A stretch of 64,000 nucleotides of DNA, taken from positions 1,054,001 through 1,118,000 of the forward strand of contig CAVVAJ010000007.1 in NCBI GenBank assembly GCA_963746255.1, read 5' to 3'. Both the position numbers and the translations under genes were made by a program. The notes under the pieces are model-generated. The model had not been told where the DNA came from, ran no database searches, and was given only the letters and a program-made list of their open reading frames with translations. Each line of letters starts with the position of its first letter. Within the stretch, counting starts at the first letter, position 1. The stretch comes from DAOVXM01 sp963746255. Lineage in GTDB: Bacteria > Chloroflexota > Anaerolineae > Anaerolineales > UBA4823. Positions 9,428-17,980 of this stretch are shown here, one piece after another.

Positions 9428-9501
9428 AAATTACTCCAATCATAGAAATATATCTATTTGTACTAAACTTGGGGAATCGTCAATATATTGGCGGAGCAGG
9501 T

Positions 9502-10653
9502 TTATGTTTTTACCATTGGCTCGAATAACTTTTTATATTCATCAAAAGCAAATCGATCCGTCATGCCCGCTATATAATCACAAATGGTTCGTTCTAACCC
9601 GAAATCATCAGTCAGCTTGTGTATATGTTGGGGTAAAACGTCGGGCTCTTGGCAATATGCCCCGAACAAGTCAGCTATTATCCTTTCAGCTTTTACCTGC
9701 ATTCTTACTACCCGGTGGTGCCGATACAGATTGCTATACAGGAAGTCTTTTAGCTGTCGGTTCCTGCGATGCATATCTTCACTGAATGCGATAATGTTGA
9801 ATGGTAAGCGTTGCAGTTCTTCAACAGAATTTACCTTGTTGTCCAACAAGCGTTGGTTGGTTGTATGGAATATGTCTGATACCTCGATTCCGATTAATCG
9901 ACGGATAAGCCGGTGCCGGGTAATATCATCTAGCTCTGAATCGTGCCACCCAACCGCCCGAGAAAGGATCTCCCATACAGTTATACCTTCCAGCATGGCT
10001 GGTGTTATCATTCCGGACCTTAATCCATCATCGAGGTCATGAGCAGTGTAAGCCAGCTCATCAGCGATATTCGTGATTTGGGCTTCTAGGTGTCCACGAA
10101 GTTCAGGATTGTAATCACTAGCATCCGAAATGTCATACTCTGATTCGTGTTTTACGATCCCTTCACGAACCTCCCAGGTTAGATTCAATCCAGGGAACCC
10201 AGGGTATCTCTGCTCTAGTTTTGTGACGATCCTGAGGGATTGTTTGTTGTGATCAAAACCACCATGATCGACCATTAATCTGGCAAGTGCGGCTTCTCCA
10301 GAATGGCCGAATGGCGGATGCCCCAAGTCGTGGGCAAGGCTGATCGCTTCGACCAAATCCTCGTTGGAACCTAATGCGCGGGCGATCGTTCTGCCAATTT
10401 GCGCTACTTCTAGTGTATGCGTGAGCCGTGTGCGGTAATAATCACCCTCGTAATTGAAGAATACTTGTGTCTTGTATTCTAATCGGCGAAATGCTGTTGT
10501 GTGTAGTATCCGGTCGCGATCTCTTTGAAACGAGGTTCTGTATTCTGGCTCTTCATCCGGGTAGGCGCGTCCCTCTGTGTTCTGGCTTCGCAGGCCGTAA
10601 GGGGCTAATGTATTGTCTTCAATCTTTTCTAATTCTGAACGCTTGTAAAGCAT
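9502..10653 (-). CDS. dgt: dGTP triphosphohydrolase-like protein (HD domain)
   Basis: A deoxynucleoside triphosphate triphosphohydrolase of the HD superfamily, which splits dNTPs into deoxynucleoside and triphosphate and helps control the dNTP pool. The metal-binding HD motif is plain: RLTHTLEVAQIGRTIAR near 77 supplies the first His, and AISLAHDLGHPPFGHSGE near 104-121 the HD pair. Arg-rich substrate-pocket residues (RTSFQRDRDRILHTTAFRRL) lie near 41-60. At 383 residues it matches the shorter Dgt class rather than the 505-residue E. coli enzyme. The ATG at 10653 follows AAGGGA. Confidence 0.92.
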   Translation of the reverse strand: MLYKRSELEKIEDNTLAPYGLRSQNTEGRAYPDEEPEYRTSFQRDRDRILHTTAFRRLEYKTQVFFNYEGDYYRTRLTHTLEVAQIGRTIARALGSNEDLVEAISLAHDLGHPPFGHSGEAALARLMVDHGGFDHNKQSLRIVTKLEQRYPGFPGLNLTWEVREGIVKHESEYDISDASDYNPELRGHLEAQITNIADELAYTAHDLDDGLRSGMITPAMLEGITVWEILSRAVGWHDSELDDITRHRLIRRLIGIEVSDIFHTTNQRLLDNKVNSVEELQRLPFNIIAFSEDMHRRNRQLKDFLYSNLYRHHRVVRMQVKAERIIADLFGAYCQEPDVLPQHIHKLTDDFGLERTICDYIAGMTDRFAFDEYKKLFEPMVKT

Positions 10654-10717
10654 TTTCGTTTTTCCCTTATGCGTATGCTCAGGTGGGCGTTTAGTCTACA
10701 CGGGATTAATTCGCTTG

Positions 10718-11527
10718 TCAACTATGCACAGAAGTCCCGACTTGTTCACCTGCAAGAGACCTGAGGATATTTCCGGGTTGTATACCCGAAAATATTTGGG
10801 TCTGGATTGAAGGAATTTCTCTGACTAAATTTAGACAAACCTCAACCTTCGAGCGCATACCACCGGTGACATCCGTCTCGCGTGCGCCAGATAGCGATGG
10901 CAGGATAGAATCGTAATTTTGCGGTGTAATTTCATGGATAAATTGTGTCGCAGTTGGGTAATCTGCCCAAACTCCATCTTCGAGACCAGCCAATAAGACC
11001 CGATTTGGCTGGAGCTGTCTTGCGAGGTAGGTAAAGAGATCTTCAGTAGAGAGGATCGTACCTCCCAGAACGGTGTCAAAAACAACATCTCCGTAAACTA
11101 CCGGAAGTATACCTGCGGAGAGGGCTGTGTTGATCGGTTTAAGGTTCCACTCTTGGATTTTTCTATTCTCTGATGTAAGCATACTGGAGGGTGGAAATGC
11201 AATTGCGCGCAGGCCATAATTCCGCAAAATGTCAATAACGATTTGATTTAGTGCCGCAGCTTCCTCCCATACAAGACTGAATCCATTCCACTGGGCTTCT
11301 GTCTTGACTCCCTGTCGGGTCTGATATTTCTTTGCTGGCACATGTCCAAATGACCCGGAACCATGGCCAAGGATAAGGCGCATTTTTGGGAAATTTCGAA
11401 CAGCTTGGGCGATTTCCTGTGCTGTTTGGTGGATCACTTCTATCCGTGGGGTATGCGGTTGGTCTTTGCTGGTAATCAGCGATCCGCCTAACTTCAGCAG
11501 GATGAGAGGGGGTTGAGAATCGTCCAT
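10718..11527 (-). CDS. Isopentenyl phosphate kinase
   Basis: An amino-acid-kinase-fold enzyme that phosphorylates isopentenyl phosphate to isopentenyl diphosphate, the last step of the alternative (archaeal-type) mevalonate route. KLGGSLIT near residue 12 starts the fold. HGSGSFGH near 54-61 carries the His that marks isopentenyl phosphate kinase within the family. GDVVFD near 143 and a later GGMRSKVE complete the nucleotide site. At 269 residues it is slightly longer than typical. It lies just upstream of greA-dgt and 74 bases downstream of mevalonate kinase, which supports a joint role. Family knowledge says Roseiflexus-type Chloroflexota use this route. The decarboxylase that makes isopentenyl phosphate is not in the window. 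Confidence 0.88.
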   Translation of the reverse strand: MDDSQPPLILLKLGGSLITSKDQPHTPRIEVIHQTAQEIAQAVRNFPKMRLILGHGSGSFGHVPAKKYQTRQGVKTEAQWNGFSLVWEEAAALNQIVIDILRNYGLRAIAFPPSSMLTSENRKIQEWNLKPINTALSAGILPVVYGDVVFDTVLGGTILSTEDLFTYLARQLQPNRVLLAGLEDGVWADYPTATQFIHEITPQNYDSILPSLSGARETDVTGGMRSKVEVCLNLVREIPSIQTQIFSGIQPGNILRSLAGEQVGTSVHS

Positions 11528-11601
11528 TGAATGGTATATGCTCTATAATCGTTCTACAATATTACTGACCCTAATGAATTATGATTTTCCTCCGGAAGAA
11601 T

Positions 11602-12552
11602 TTATTTAGATGCTGGTAAATTAGACCGGATAACTCTCGTAGCGCCGGCTTTCATCAGAATTGATGAGAGAGTTTTTATGTCGTTTTGTTCTGGCAGTAC
11701 GATCATATTACCACCACGACCACCGCCAGACATTTTTGCTCCCAAAGCCCCAGCGTTCAACGCAGACATTACTAATTGGTCGAGTTCTGGGGAAGACACA
11801 TCCAAATCCTTTAATAAATCATGGTTACGGGTCATCAGTAAACCTAATTTTGTGGTTTCTCCAGTTTCGATAGCAGTTCGAGCGGATATTACAATTTCCT
11901 CCACAGAGAAAAAAATACTATTATATCTATGTGGATCAGCCTCCCATCTCATATTTAAGTCCTTGACCGTGACCGACGTTGGACAAGGGATCCCTGTATC
12001 GGCGATTAAAATAGTAAATGGAATCGCCACATTGATAATCTGAATCGGTTCTTCACGAACAAAATACACCGGTTTGGCATGAGTGATGACCGTATTATCG
12101 ATACCAGATGGGTTCCCATGATGGATTCTATCCACCTCATATGCCAGTACAGAGACTTGTTCATCAGGTAAAGGTCGGCCCATAAAAGCTGATAACGCCC
12201 GGATTAGAGCTACCGAGACTGCGGTACCTGAACCTAAGCCCGCAGTGATAGGTATAGTAGACGTGACCCTTATCTGGCAGGCTGGCGGATTGGATATGGA
12301 TAATGTTGATTGGACAAGCTGGATAGCTGCCGCAAGGGGATGGTCTTGTGGGAGCTCATGATAGCTGGAGCTCAGATTAATATCAGGTGCTTCCACAAGA
12401 ATCTCACCAGCTGGTGACCGCGGCGCGGCGCGTATAATTGCCCGCGCTTTGACTTCTGTAACCGGTACAGCGATAGCTGGGTGACCGTATACGACTGAAT
12501 GTTCACCAAATAGGATTATTTTTCCGGGAGCGGTGCTTGAGGTTGCAGGCAT
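11602..12552 (-). CDS. mvk: Mevalonate kinase
   Basis: A GHMP-family kinase phosphorylating mevalonate in isoprenoid synthesis. The N-terminal motif APGKIILFGEHSVVYGHPAIA (about residues 8-28) is diagnostic for mevalonate kinase. The phosphate-binding loop is ITAGLGSGTAVSVAL near 106-120, and the third GHMP motif is KMSGGGRGGNMIVL near 278-291. At 316 residues it is normal length. Gene order on the minus strand is prenyltransferase, mevalonate kinase, isopentenyl phosphate kinase, so the three may form an operon supplying and using prenyl groups. Confidence 0.93.
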   Translation of the reverse strand: MPATSSTAPGKIILFGEHSVVYGHPAIAVPVTEVKARAIIRAAPRSPAGEILVEAPDINLSSSYHELPQDHPLAAAIQLVQSTLSISNPPACQIRVTSTIPITAGLGSGTAVSVALIRALSAFMGRPLPDEQVSVLAYEVDRIHHGNPSGIDNTVITHAKPVYFVREEPIQIINVAIPFTILIADTGIPCPTSVTVKDLNMRWEADPHRYNSIFFSVEEIVISARTAIETGETTKLGLLMTRNHDLLKDLDVSSPELDQLVMSALNAGALGAKMSGGGRGGNMIVLPEQNDIKTLSSILMKAGATRVIRSNLPASK

Positions 12553-12612
12553 TTGTAAATAGCGAGAGTTGGGTAAGATTGACCCAATTAGGTTATTTAT
12601 GTGCGTGCACGG

Positions 12613-13500
12613 TTAGAAAACGTAAAATATCACCAGGACCGTGATTCCCCACAATACCATCGTAATCTGCAGCGGGCGGTCAGATAATATTACTTCCTCT
12701 GGGGCACCCCCGCGATGTTTGACTTGGATCAAGTATAAATAACGAAATATCCCATACATCACGAATGGGATTGTGAGCATCATTACATGATTTTCAGATA
12801 GGTTCGGTGCCGAGAAGGTGTACAGGCTGTATGCGATAATCGTCGTACCTGAAACAATGGTAATTAGTTGATCTAGCAATGGGAGTGTATAGCCATCTAA
12901 GACCTTGCGGGGGGAATTCGTGCTATCGGCTAATAATGCCAGTTCCGCCCGTCTTTTTCCAAAACCGATATATAGCGCGCCGAGGGTTGTAACAACATAT
13001 AACCAGGGTGAGAATCGCGCTACCTCGATAAGCGAAACACCAGCTAGGATCCGCAGCACAAACCCCAACACGATCGCAAATACATCCAAGAGTGGAATAT
13101 TTTTTATCCAATTTGAGTAAGCGAGATTGAGAACCAAGTAACTCAAGGCAACAATAGTAAAAGCCGGGGACAATAGAAATGACAAAGGGATAATGAGCGC
13201 CAAAGTGATAATCGCGAATCCTCTGGCAACATTAACAGATAGTTCTCCAGAGGCCAGCGGTCTTTTCTTTTTGACCGGGTGCTGCTGATCGGCTTCCATA
13301 TCAGCGATATCATTAATAATATAGACCACACCCGATAACAAACAGAAAATGATAAAACCTAGAAAAGTGCGTAAGACCGCAGGCCAGTTACCAATGGATA
13401 GTTGGCGATCGAAAACCAATGCAGCGAAGATGATCGTATTCTTCAGCCATTGGCGTGGGCGCATAGTGGTTATGAGCGCCTTTATACTTTCTATAAACAT
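12613..13500 (-). CDS. UbiA-family prenyltransferase (decaprenyl-phosphate phosphoribosyltransferase-like)
   Basis: A multi-pass membrane enzyme of the UbiA superfamily, with about eight to nine hydrophobic segments. The opening TMRPRQWLKNTIIFAALVFDR and the Asp-rich motif YIINDIADMEADQQHPVKKKRPLA (given in parts: NDIADMEAD is the metal site) match the subgroup of decaprenyl-phosphate phosphoribosyltransferase. That enzyme transfers phosphoribose from PRPP to a polyprenyl phosphate for cell-envelope glycans. A start at 13500 (ATG) is preferred; a TTG at 13524 extends the frame by eight codons, and neither has a good ribosome-binding site. The exact acceptor and donor cannot be read from sequence, so the subgroup call is moderate. 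Confidence 0.8.
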   Translation of the reverse strand: MFIESIKALITTMRPRQWLKNTIIFAALVFDRQLSIGNWPAVLRTFLGFIIFCLLSGVVYIINDIADMEADQQHPVKKKRPLASGELSVNVARGFAIITLALIIPLSFLLSPAFTIVALSYLVLNLAYSNWIKNIPLLDVFAIVLGFVLRILAGVSLIEVARFSPWLYVVTTLGALYIGFGKRRAELALLADSTNSPRKVLDGYTLPLLDQLITIVSGTTIIAYSLYTFSAPNLSENHVMMLTIPFVMYGIFRYLYLIQVKHRGGAPEEVILSDRPLQITMVLWGITVLVIFYVF

Positions 13501-13524
13501 GCGGCTATGATAGTTGTGAATCAA

Positions 13525-13898
13525 TTATTCGTCAATCAACAGCTAAGCAAATTGTCAGAATGCTGATAAGCTCTATTTTGAATCATGTTAAAATACGGGC
13601 GAATTCGAGGTCGTAACATAAACTTCGAGAATACTGCGTTGGGTAATTCGAACCACCCTTCGATAAGCGCTGTTGGAATGTTGGTTAGTGAGTGATAAAC
13701 TCGCTGGTCTATGCTGACCCTGGCTTTTGCTCCACATCGTATTCCATGTTTGTTAGTTACGCAACTTATTCCTAAAAAAATGATTCATGAGAAGATATTT
13801 GTAGTCAATTTGCCGAACATTATTGCGAGCTGAAGTGAATTACCTTATATCGAGCCTTGCTGAGATGAGATATTTGAGACTTAAAATGGGATACTCAT
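13525..13898. other. Intergenic region, no gene seen
   Basis: A gap of 374 bases between divergent transcription units. I found no open frame with family similarity, no tRNA and no strong hairpin. It should hold promoters for both sides, but no -35/-10 pair stood out. Confidence 0.5.
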
Positions 13899-14551
13899 TT
13901 GAAATCTGATCAAGTTCCTACATGGTTGAAATGGGCGCGTGAAATCCAAGCCATAGCACAGACAAGTAACCACTTTGCTGTTGACGAATATCAACTCCAA
14001 CGGTATCACAGATTATATGAGATTGATGCAGAGATACTTTCTGAACATACCAATTTAGAAGTGGAGTCATTAACCAAAATTATTTGCGATCAGATTGGTT
14101 ATGCTACACCACGTGTGGACGTGCGGGCTGCTGTTTTTCGACCTGGAGAGTTATTGCTCGTTCGAGAACGGGTTGATGGTGGATGGACTTTGCCGGGTGG
14201 CTGGGCTGATGTTGGTGAACGACCTTCCTTTGCCATAGAAAGGGAAGTTTGGGAAGAAGCAGGATTTAGGGTTCAAGCAAAACGGTTGGTTGGTGTTTAT
14301 GATGCTAATTGCAAAGATCCGTTGGATGTATTCCACGCCTACTAACTTCTGTTCTTGTGTGATCTGCTGGGAGGAACTCCGCGCCCGAGCAGCGAAACTT
14401 CTTTAGTAAGGTTTTTCCCTATCGACCAGATTCCAACGAATTATTCTGGCGAACGAACCAAGAACGCCATATTGAAGATGCCATTTCCGTTTATAAAAAT
14501 CAAGATTTGCCTGTAAAGTTTGATTGTACTAGGATACGCTTATGCTACTGA
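13899..14551 (+). pseudogene. Nudix hydrolase (Nudix_N2 type), broken by a stop and a frameshift
   Basis: The first 148 codons encode an N-terminal Nudix_N2-like helical region followed by the Nudix box (GGWADVGERPSFAIEREVWEEAG, about residues 105-127, read in two parts). An in-frame TAA at 14343-14345 then interrupts the frame. The same frame continues after the stop with LLFLCDLLGGTPRPSSETS and VRFFPIDQIP, as expected for an intact family member of about 205 residues. A one-base loss near 14436 moves the rest to another frame (ELFWRTNQERHIEDAISVY, then KNQDLPVKFD). Two independent lesions argue for a true pseudogene. Its original end overlaps the SsnA start by ten bases, so the two were probably coupled. 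Confidence 0.87.
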
Positions 14552-15891
14552 CCAACGGTAAAATCATTTCGTGGGAAGAGCCAAACCAGATATATGAGAA
14601 ACGTGCTGTGTATATCCAAGGGGAGGTTATTCAAGATATTGGTCTTGAAAATGAGTTGAAGAACCAGTATCCAGATGAGGAAATCGTCGATGCTGGGGGT
14701 CAATTAATAATGCCTGGAAATATCTGTGCGCATACCCATTTTTACGGTGCTTATTCCCGTGGTATGGCGATCCCTGGTCCCGCTCCAAAGGATTTCCCAG
14801 AGATACTTGAAAAACTATGGTGGCCGCTGGACAAATCCCTGACGTTAGCTGATGTGCGCGCTTCCGCGGAAGTCATGTTGATTGATGCAATCAAACATGG
14901 CACCACAACCCTGATCGATCACCATGCTTCTCCAAACGCGATTGATGGGTCATTAGATGTTATTGCCGGTGTTGTTGAAAAATCGGGTGTGCGTGCGGTG
15001 CTGTCCTATGAGGTAACCGACCGCGATGGAAAGGATAAATCCCAAGCGGGGATTGCCGAGAACGTGCGTTTCCTGAGCAGAAACTCCGAGAAAGTGCAAA
15101 ATCCACGTATCCGCGGTACATTTGGCTTGCATGCAAGTCTGACAGTGTCTGATGAGACATTGGATCGCTGTCGAGAAGCAGCTCCAGCCGGCGTTGGCTT
15201 TCATATCCATGTCGCCGAACATGAAGCCGATGAATATGATTGCGTAGCGAAATCGGGGTTTCGCGTAGTCGATAGACTCCATCGACATGGCATCTTAACA
15301 CCGCAGTCTATTATTGTTCATGGTGTCCATATTGATGCCCGCGAGATTAATCTACTTGCTGAGAGTGGAGCTTGGGTTACCCATCAACCACGATCGAATA
15401 TGAATAATGCGGTCGGCACTGCTCACGTTGAGGCAATGATGCGTTGCGGAGTACCAGTTTGCCTGGGTACGGATGGTTTCTCGCACACGATGTGGGCCGA
15501 GTGGAAAGCTGCCTACTTGTCGCATAAGTTGTGGAATAGGGATCCACGTAGAATGAATGGTAAGGATGTCGCAAATATGGCAGTTTATAACAATGCCGCA
15601 TTAGCAGGGATGTTCTTTAATGAGCACGAGTTCGGAGTATTAAGACCTGGTGCACATGCGGATATCATCTTTGTTGATTACCATCCTTACACTCCACTAA
15701 CTGCTGAAAATCTACCTTGGCATATACTTTTTGGATTTCATGAGAGCATGGTAACGACCACGATTGTAGCAGGAGAAATACTGATGCAAGACCGCATATT
15801 GGTCACGTTGGATGAAGAATCAATCACAGCCAAAGCTCTCGAGCAAGCCCCGCATGTATGGAAACGATACCACGAGCAATTCATTTCATAA
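14542..15891 (+). CDS. ssnA: Putative aminohydrolase SsnA
   Basis: An amidohydrolase-superfamily deaminase of the SsnA group, which travels with selenium-dependent molybdenum hydroxylase and purine-degradation genes in E. coli and clostridia. Metal ligands are visible: HTHFYGAYSRG near residue 64, HIHVAEHE near 222, HGVHID near 260, and the conserved Asp in LGTDGFSHTMWAE near 313. LWWPLD near 92 and DHHASP near 127 are SsnA-like. At 449 residues the length fits. The true substrate of SsnA is not known; a purine-like or N-heterocyclic amine is inferred. The ATG overlaps the end of the dead Nudix gene and npdG follows 42 bases later. Confidence 0.86.
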   Translation: MLLTNGKIISWEEPNQIYEKRAVYIQGEVIQDIGLENELKNQYPDEEIVDAGGQLIMPGNICAHTHFYGAYSRGMAIPGPAPKDFPEILEKLWWPLDKSLTLADVRASAEVMLIDAIKHGTTTLIDHHASPNAIDGSLDVIAGVVEKSGVRAVLSYEVTDRDGKDKSQAGIAENVRFLSRNSEKVQNPRIRGTFGLHASLTVSDETLDRCREAAPAGVGFHIHVAEHEADEYDCVAKSGFRVVDRLHRHGILTPQSIIVHGVHIDAREINLLAESGAWVTHQPRSNMNNAVGTAHVEAMMRCGVPVCLGTDGFSHTMWAEWKAAYLSHKLWNRDPRRMNGKDVANMAVYNNAALAGMFFNEHEFGVLRPGAHADIIFVDYHPYTPLTAENLPWHILFGFHESMVTTTIVAGEILMQDRILVTLDEESITAKALEQAPHVWKRYHEQFIS

Positions 15892-15933
15892 CGATAATAA
15901 ACTGATTGCGTTATAAATTTATTGGAGATTGAC

Positions 15934-16590
15934 ATGGCGAAAGAGTTACCAATATTAGCGATTCTCGGTGGAACTGGGAAAGAAGGTCCCGGGTTAGCAA
16001 TGCGCTGGGCATATGCTGGGTATCAGGTAATTATCGGCTCACGTCTCAAACAAAAAGCTCAACAAACCGCAACAGTCCTGAATGAAGAATTAAATCTTGA
16101 TACAGTTACTGGTTTGGAAAATGATCAAGCTGCGAGAATGGCTGACATATGTATATTTACAGTTGAGCAGAGTGCCCACCAAGCGGCATTGGTTGGGTTG
16201 AAAGATGCTTTACAAGGGAAAATCTTAGTTGATGCAACGGCGCGCGTCGATTTCAGAGATCCTAACCCACCTACCGCACCTGCGGCTGCCGAAATCGCTC
16301 AAAAGATTCTTGGGGACAGCGTCCGGGTCGTGGCAGCTTTTCAAAATGTTCCTGCCCATACATTGAGAAGAAATTTGGGTGATATGCTTGCTACTCAAGT
16401 GATCGTTTGTTCCGATGATGAGCTGGCAGCTGAAGAAGTGATCGACCTGGCACAAGGCGGAGGAATGAAAGCTTATTATGGTGGAACACTCACCAACGCA
16501 ATTGTCGTTGAGGGGTTAGTTTCAGTTCTGATCAGCATGAATAAATATTATGGTATAAAAACTGCTAGCATTGCAGTTACCGGATTATAA
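15934..16590 (+). CDS. npdG: NADPH-dependent F420 reductase (NpdG/Fno family)
   Basis: This enzyme moves hydride between NADPH and cofactor F420. The N-terminal Rossmann loop ILGGTGKEGPGLAMRWA (about residues 9-25) is the family signature, with the ribose/phosphate site IIGSR near 33. The C-terminal half includes NVPAHTLRR near 134, where F420 is bound in structures of the family. At 218 residues it is full length. I set the start at ATG 15934 because TTGGAG at 15922-15927 acts as its ribosome-binding site; a TTG at 15922 also opens the frame. It heads the F420 block and is co-oriented with cofE. Confidence 0.9.
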   Translation: MAKELPILAILGGTGKEGPGLAMRWAYAGYQVIIGSRLKQKAQQTATVLNEELNLDTVTGLENDQAARMADICIFTVEQSAHQAALVGLKDALQGKILVDATARVDFRDPNPPTAPAAAEIAQKILGDSVRVVAAFQNVPAHTLRRNLGDMLATQVIVCSDDELAAEEVIDLAQGGGMKAYYGGTLTNAIVVEGLVSVLISMNKYYGIKTASIAVTGL

Positions 16591-16653
16591 AACGAGAGTG
16601 TTTTTCATAACTGTGCTCCATTACCCAAACTACTGATTTTTAGAGCGACTGCT

Positions 16654-17418
16654 ATGCTTTGTCTTACTCCGCTTACCGATGTGCCGCTCATAAAAGCAGG
16701 TGATGATCTCGCAGAGATCACCCTATCTCGATTGAAAAGTCTTGATATCGAGCTGCAAGATGGCGATGTCTTGGTATTTGCTCAAAAGGTTGTGTCGAAG
16801 GCGGAGAATCGTTGGGTAAACCTCAGCAGTGTCATTCCTTCTGCATTCTCCAGCGAGGTTGCTGAACAAAGTGGTAAGGATCCGAGGTTGATTGAGCTAA
16901 TGCTCGGGGAATCCAAAAAAATTCTGCGTATGCGTCCTGGGACAATTATCGTCGAGCATCGGTTGGGGTTTATTTGTGCAAATGCGGGTATCGATCATTC
17001 GAATGTTTCTGGACTATCCAGCGAAACCGATGAATGGGTGCTGTTATTACCCCGTGATCCTGATGGCTCTGCCCAAAAATTACGCGCAAAATTTGAAGAT
17101 GCTAGCGGGGTCAGTATAGGAGTGATAATTATCGACTCGCATGGCCGGGCTTGGCGGTTAGGGACAGTGGGGATAACAATTGGTTCAGCGGGGGTGCCTG
17201 GATTGGTTAACTTACGGGGACAACCTGATCTTTTTGGCCGTGAATTACTTACCACGGAAGTGGGCGCAGCAGATGAGTTAGCCGCCGCAGCCTCGTTAAT
17301 CATGGGGCAGGCCGATGAAGGTACACCGATCGTGCACGTCAAGGGATTCCCTTACAAATTACGTGACACCAGAACGAGAGAAGTGTTCCGTCCAATTGAT
17401 CAGGATTTATTTCGTTAA
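16654..17418 (+). CDS. cofE: Coenzyme F420-0:L-glutamate ligase CofE
   Basis: CofE adds L-glutamate residues to F420-0 using GTP, giving the poly-glutamyl cofactor. Family features include DGDVLVFAQKVVSKAE near 37-52, CANAGIDHSNV near 109 and IIIDSHGRAWRLGTVGITIG near 152-171. At 254 residues it is the single-domain CofE type. In mycobacterial FbiB the same domain is fused to a C-terminal nitroreductase; here the nitroreductase is encoded two genes downstream on another protein. The next gene starts only ten bases after the stop. Confidence 0.93.
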   Translation: MLCLTPLTDVPLIKAGDDLAEITLSRLKSLDIELQDGDVLVFAQKVVSKAENRWVNLSSVIPSAFSSEVAEQSGKDPRLIELMLGESKKILRMRPGTIIVEHRLGFICANAGIDHSNVSGLSSETDEWVLLLPRDPDGSAQKLRAKFEDASGVSIGVIIIDSHGRAWRLGTVGITIGSAGVPGLVNLRGQPDLFGRELLTTEVGAADELAAAASLIMGQADEGTPIVHVKGFPYKLRDTRTREVFRPIDQDLFR

Positions 17419-17428
17419 GTGAGATAGC

Positions 17429-17980
17429 ATGTTTGGTGTAGTGTCACTGCTAGAAGGGCCATATTTATCGAATTTTAGGGAGATGTGGGGTACGCTGCAG
17501 GCAGATTGTGGATTTAGTGGGGACTTTAGCGCACCCATCCCCCACATTTCATGGCATGTAGCAAGATCTTATAATTTATCTACCCTAAAACCCATTTTGG
17601 TCGATATCAGTGTGCGAGCAACCCCATTAACCATTCGAACAAAGGGTCTGGGGATCTTTACGGGTGATGTGCCGATCATATATATAAATGTTGTGAAAGA
17701 TGCGGCCTTGTTAGAATTTCAATTCAAGGTATGGCAGTCGGTGCAGATTACTTCTCACGAGGCCAGCATATTGTATACTCCCGAAAATTGGATACCCCAT
17801 ATCACACTTGCTCGTGGCGATATCAATAACTGCAACCTTGGATGTCTGATGGATAAACTTGCTTTCAAGGATTTGTCCTGGGAGCTGGAGACGGATCATA
17901 TAGCGGTAATCGGTCAAGACGATGAACAAGTAGATAAAAGCTTGGTTTTCAAATTTAACTCATTCGGGAGAACAATTTGA
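17429..17980 (+). CDS. 2H phosphoesterase-superfamily protein (2'-5' RNA ligase-like)
   Basis: A 183-residue protein with the two HxS/T motifs of the 2H phosphoesterases: PHISWHVA near residue 38 and PHITLARG near 117. Such enzymes open or hydrolyse cyclic phosphodiesters in RNA or nucleotides. It sits between cofE and the pyrophosphatase-nitroreductase gene, ten bases after the first and overlapping the TTG start of the second by four bases, so it is translated with them. A role in F420 metabolism is only suggested by context. A second family member, thpR, lies near 47 kb and is distinct. Confidence 0.75.
   Translation: MFGVVSLLEGPYLSNFREMWGTLQADCGFSGDFSAPIPHISWHVARSYNLSTLKPILVDISVRATPLTIRTKGLGIFTGDVPIIYINVVKDAALLEFQFKVWQSVQITSHEASILYTPENWIPHITLARGDINNCNLGCLMDKLAFKDLSWELETDHIAVIGQDDEQVDKSLVFKFNSFGRTI

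Noticed and set aside
9457..9483. Promoter for greA (TTGACG with TACAAA on the minus strand)
   Set aside because: The spacing is only 15 bases and the -10 match is poor.
13641..13665. GGTTCGAATT on the minus strand, like a tRNA T-loop
   Set aside because: The flanking five-base stem does not pair and there is no acceptor or anticodon arm around it.
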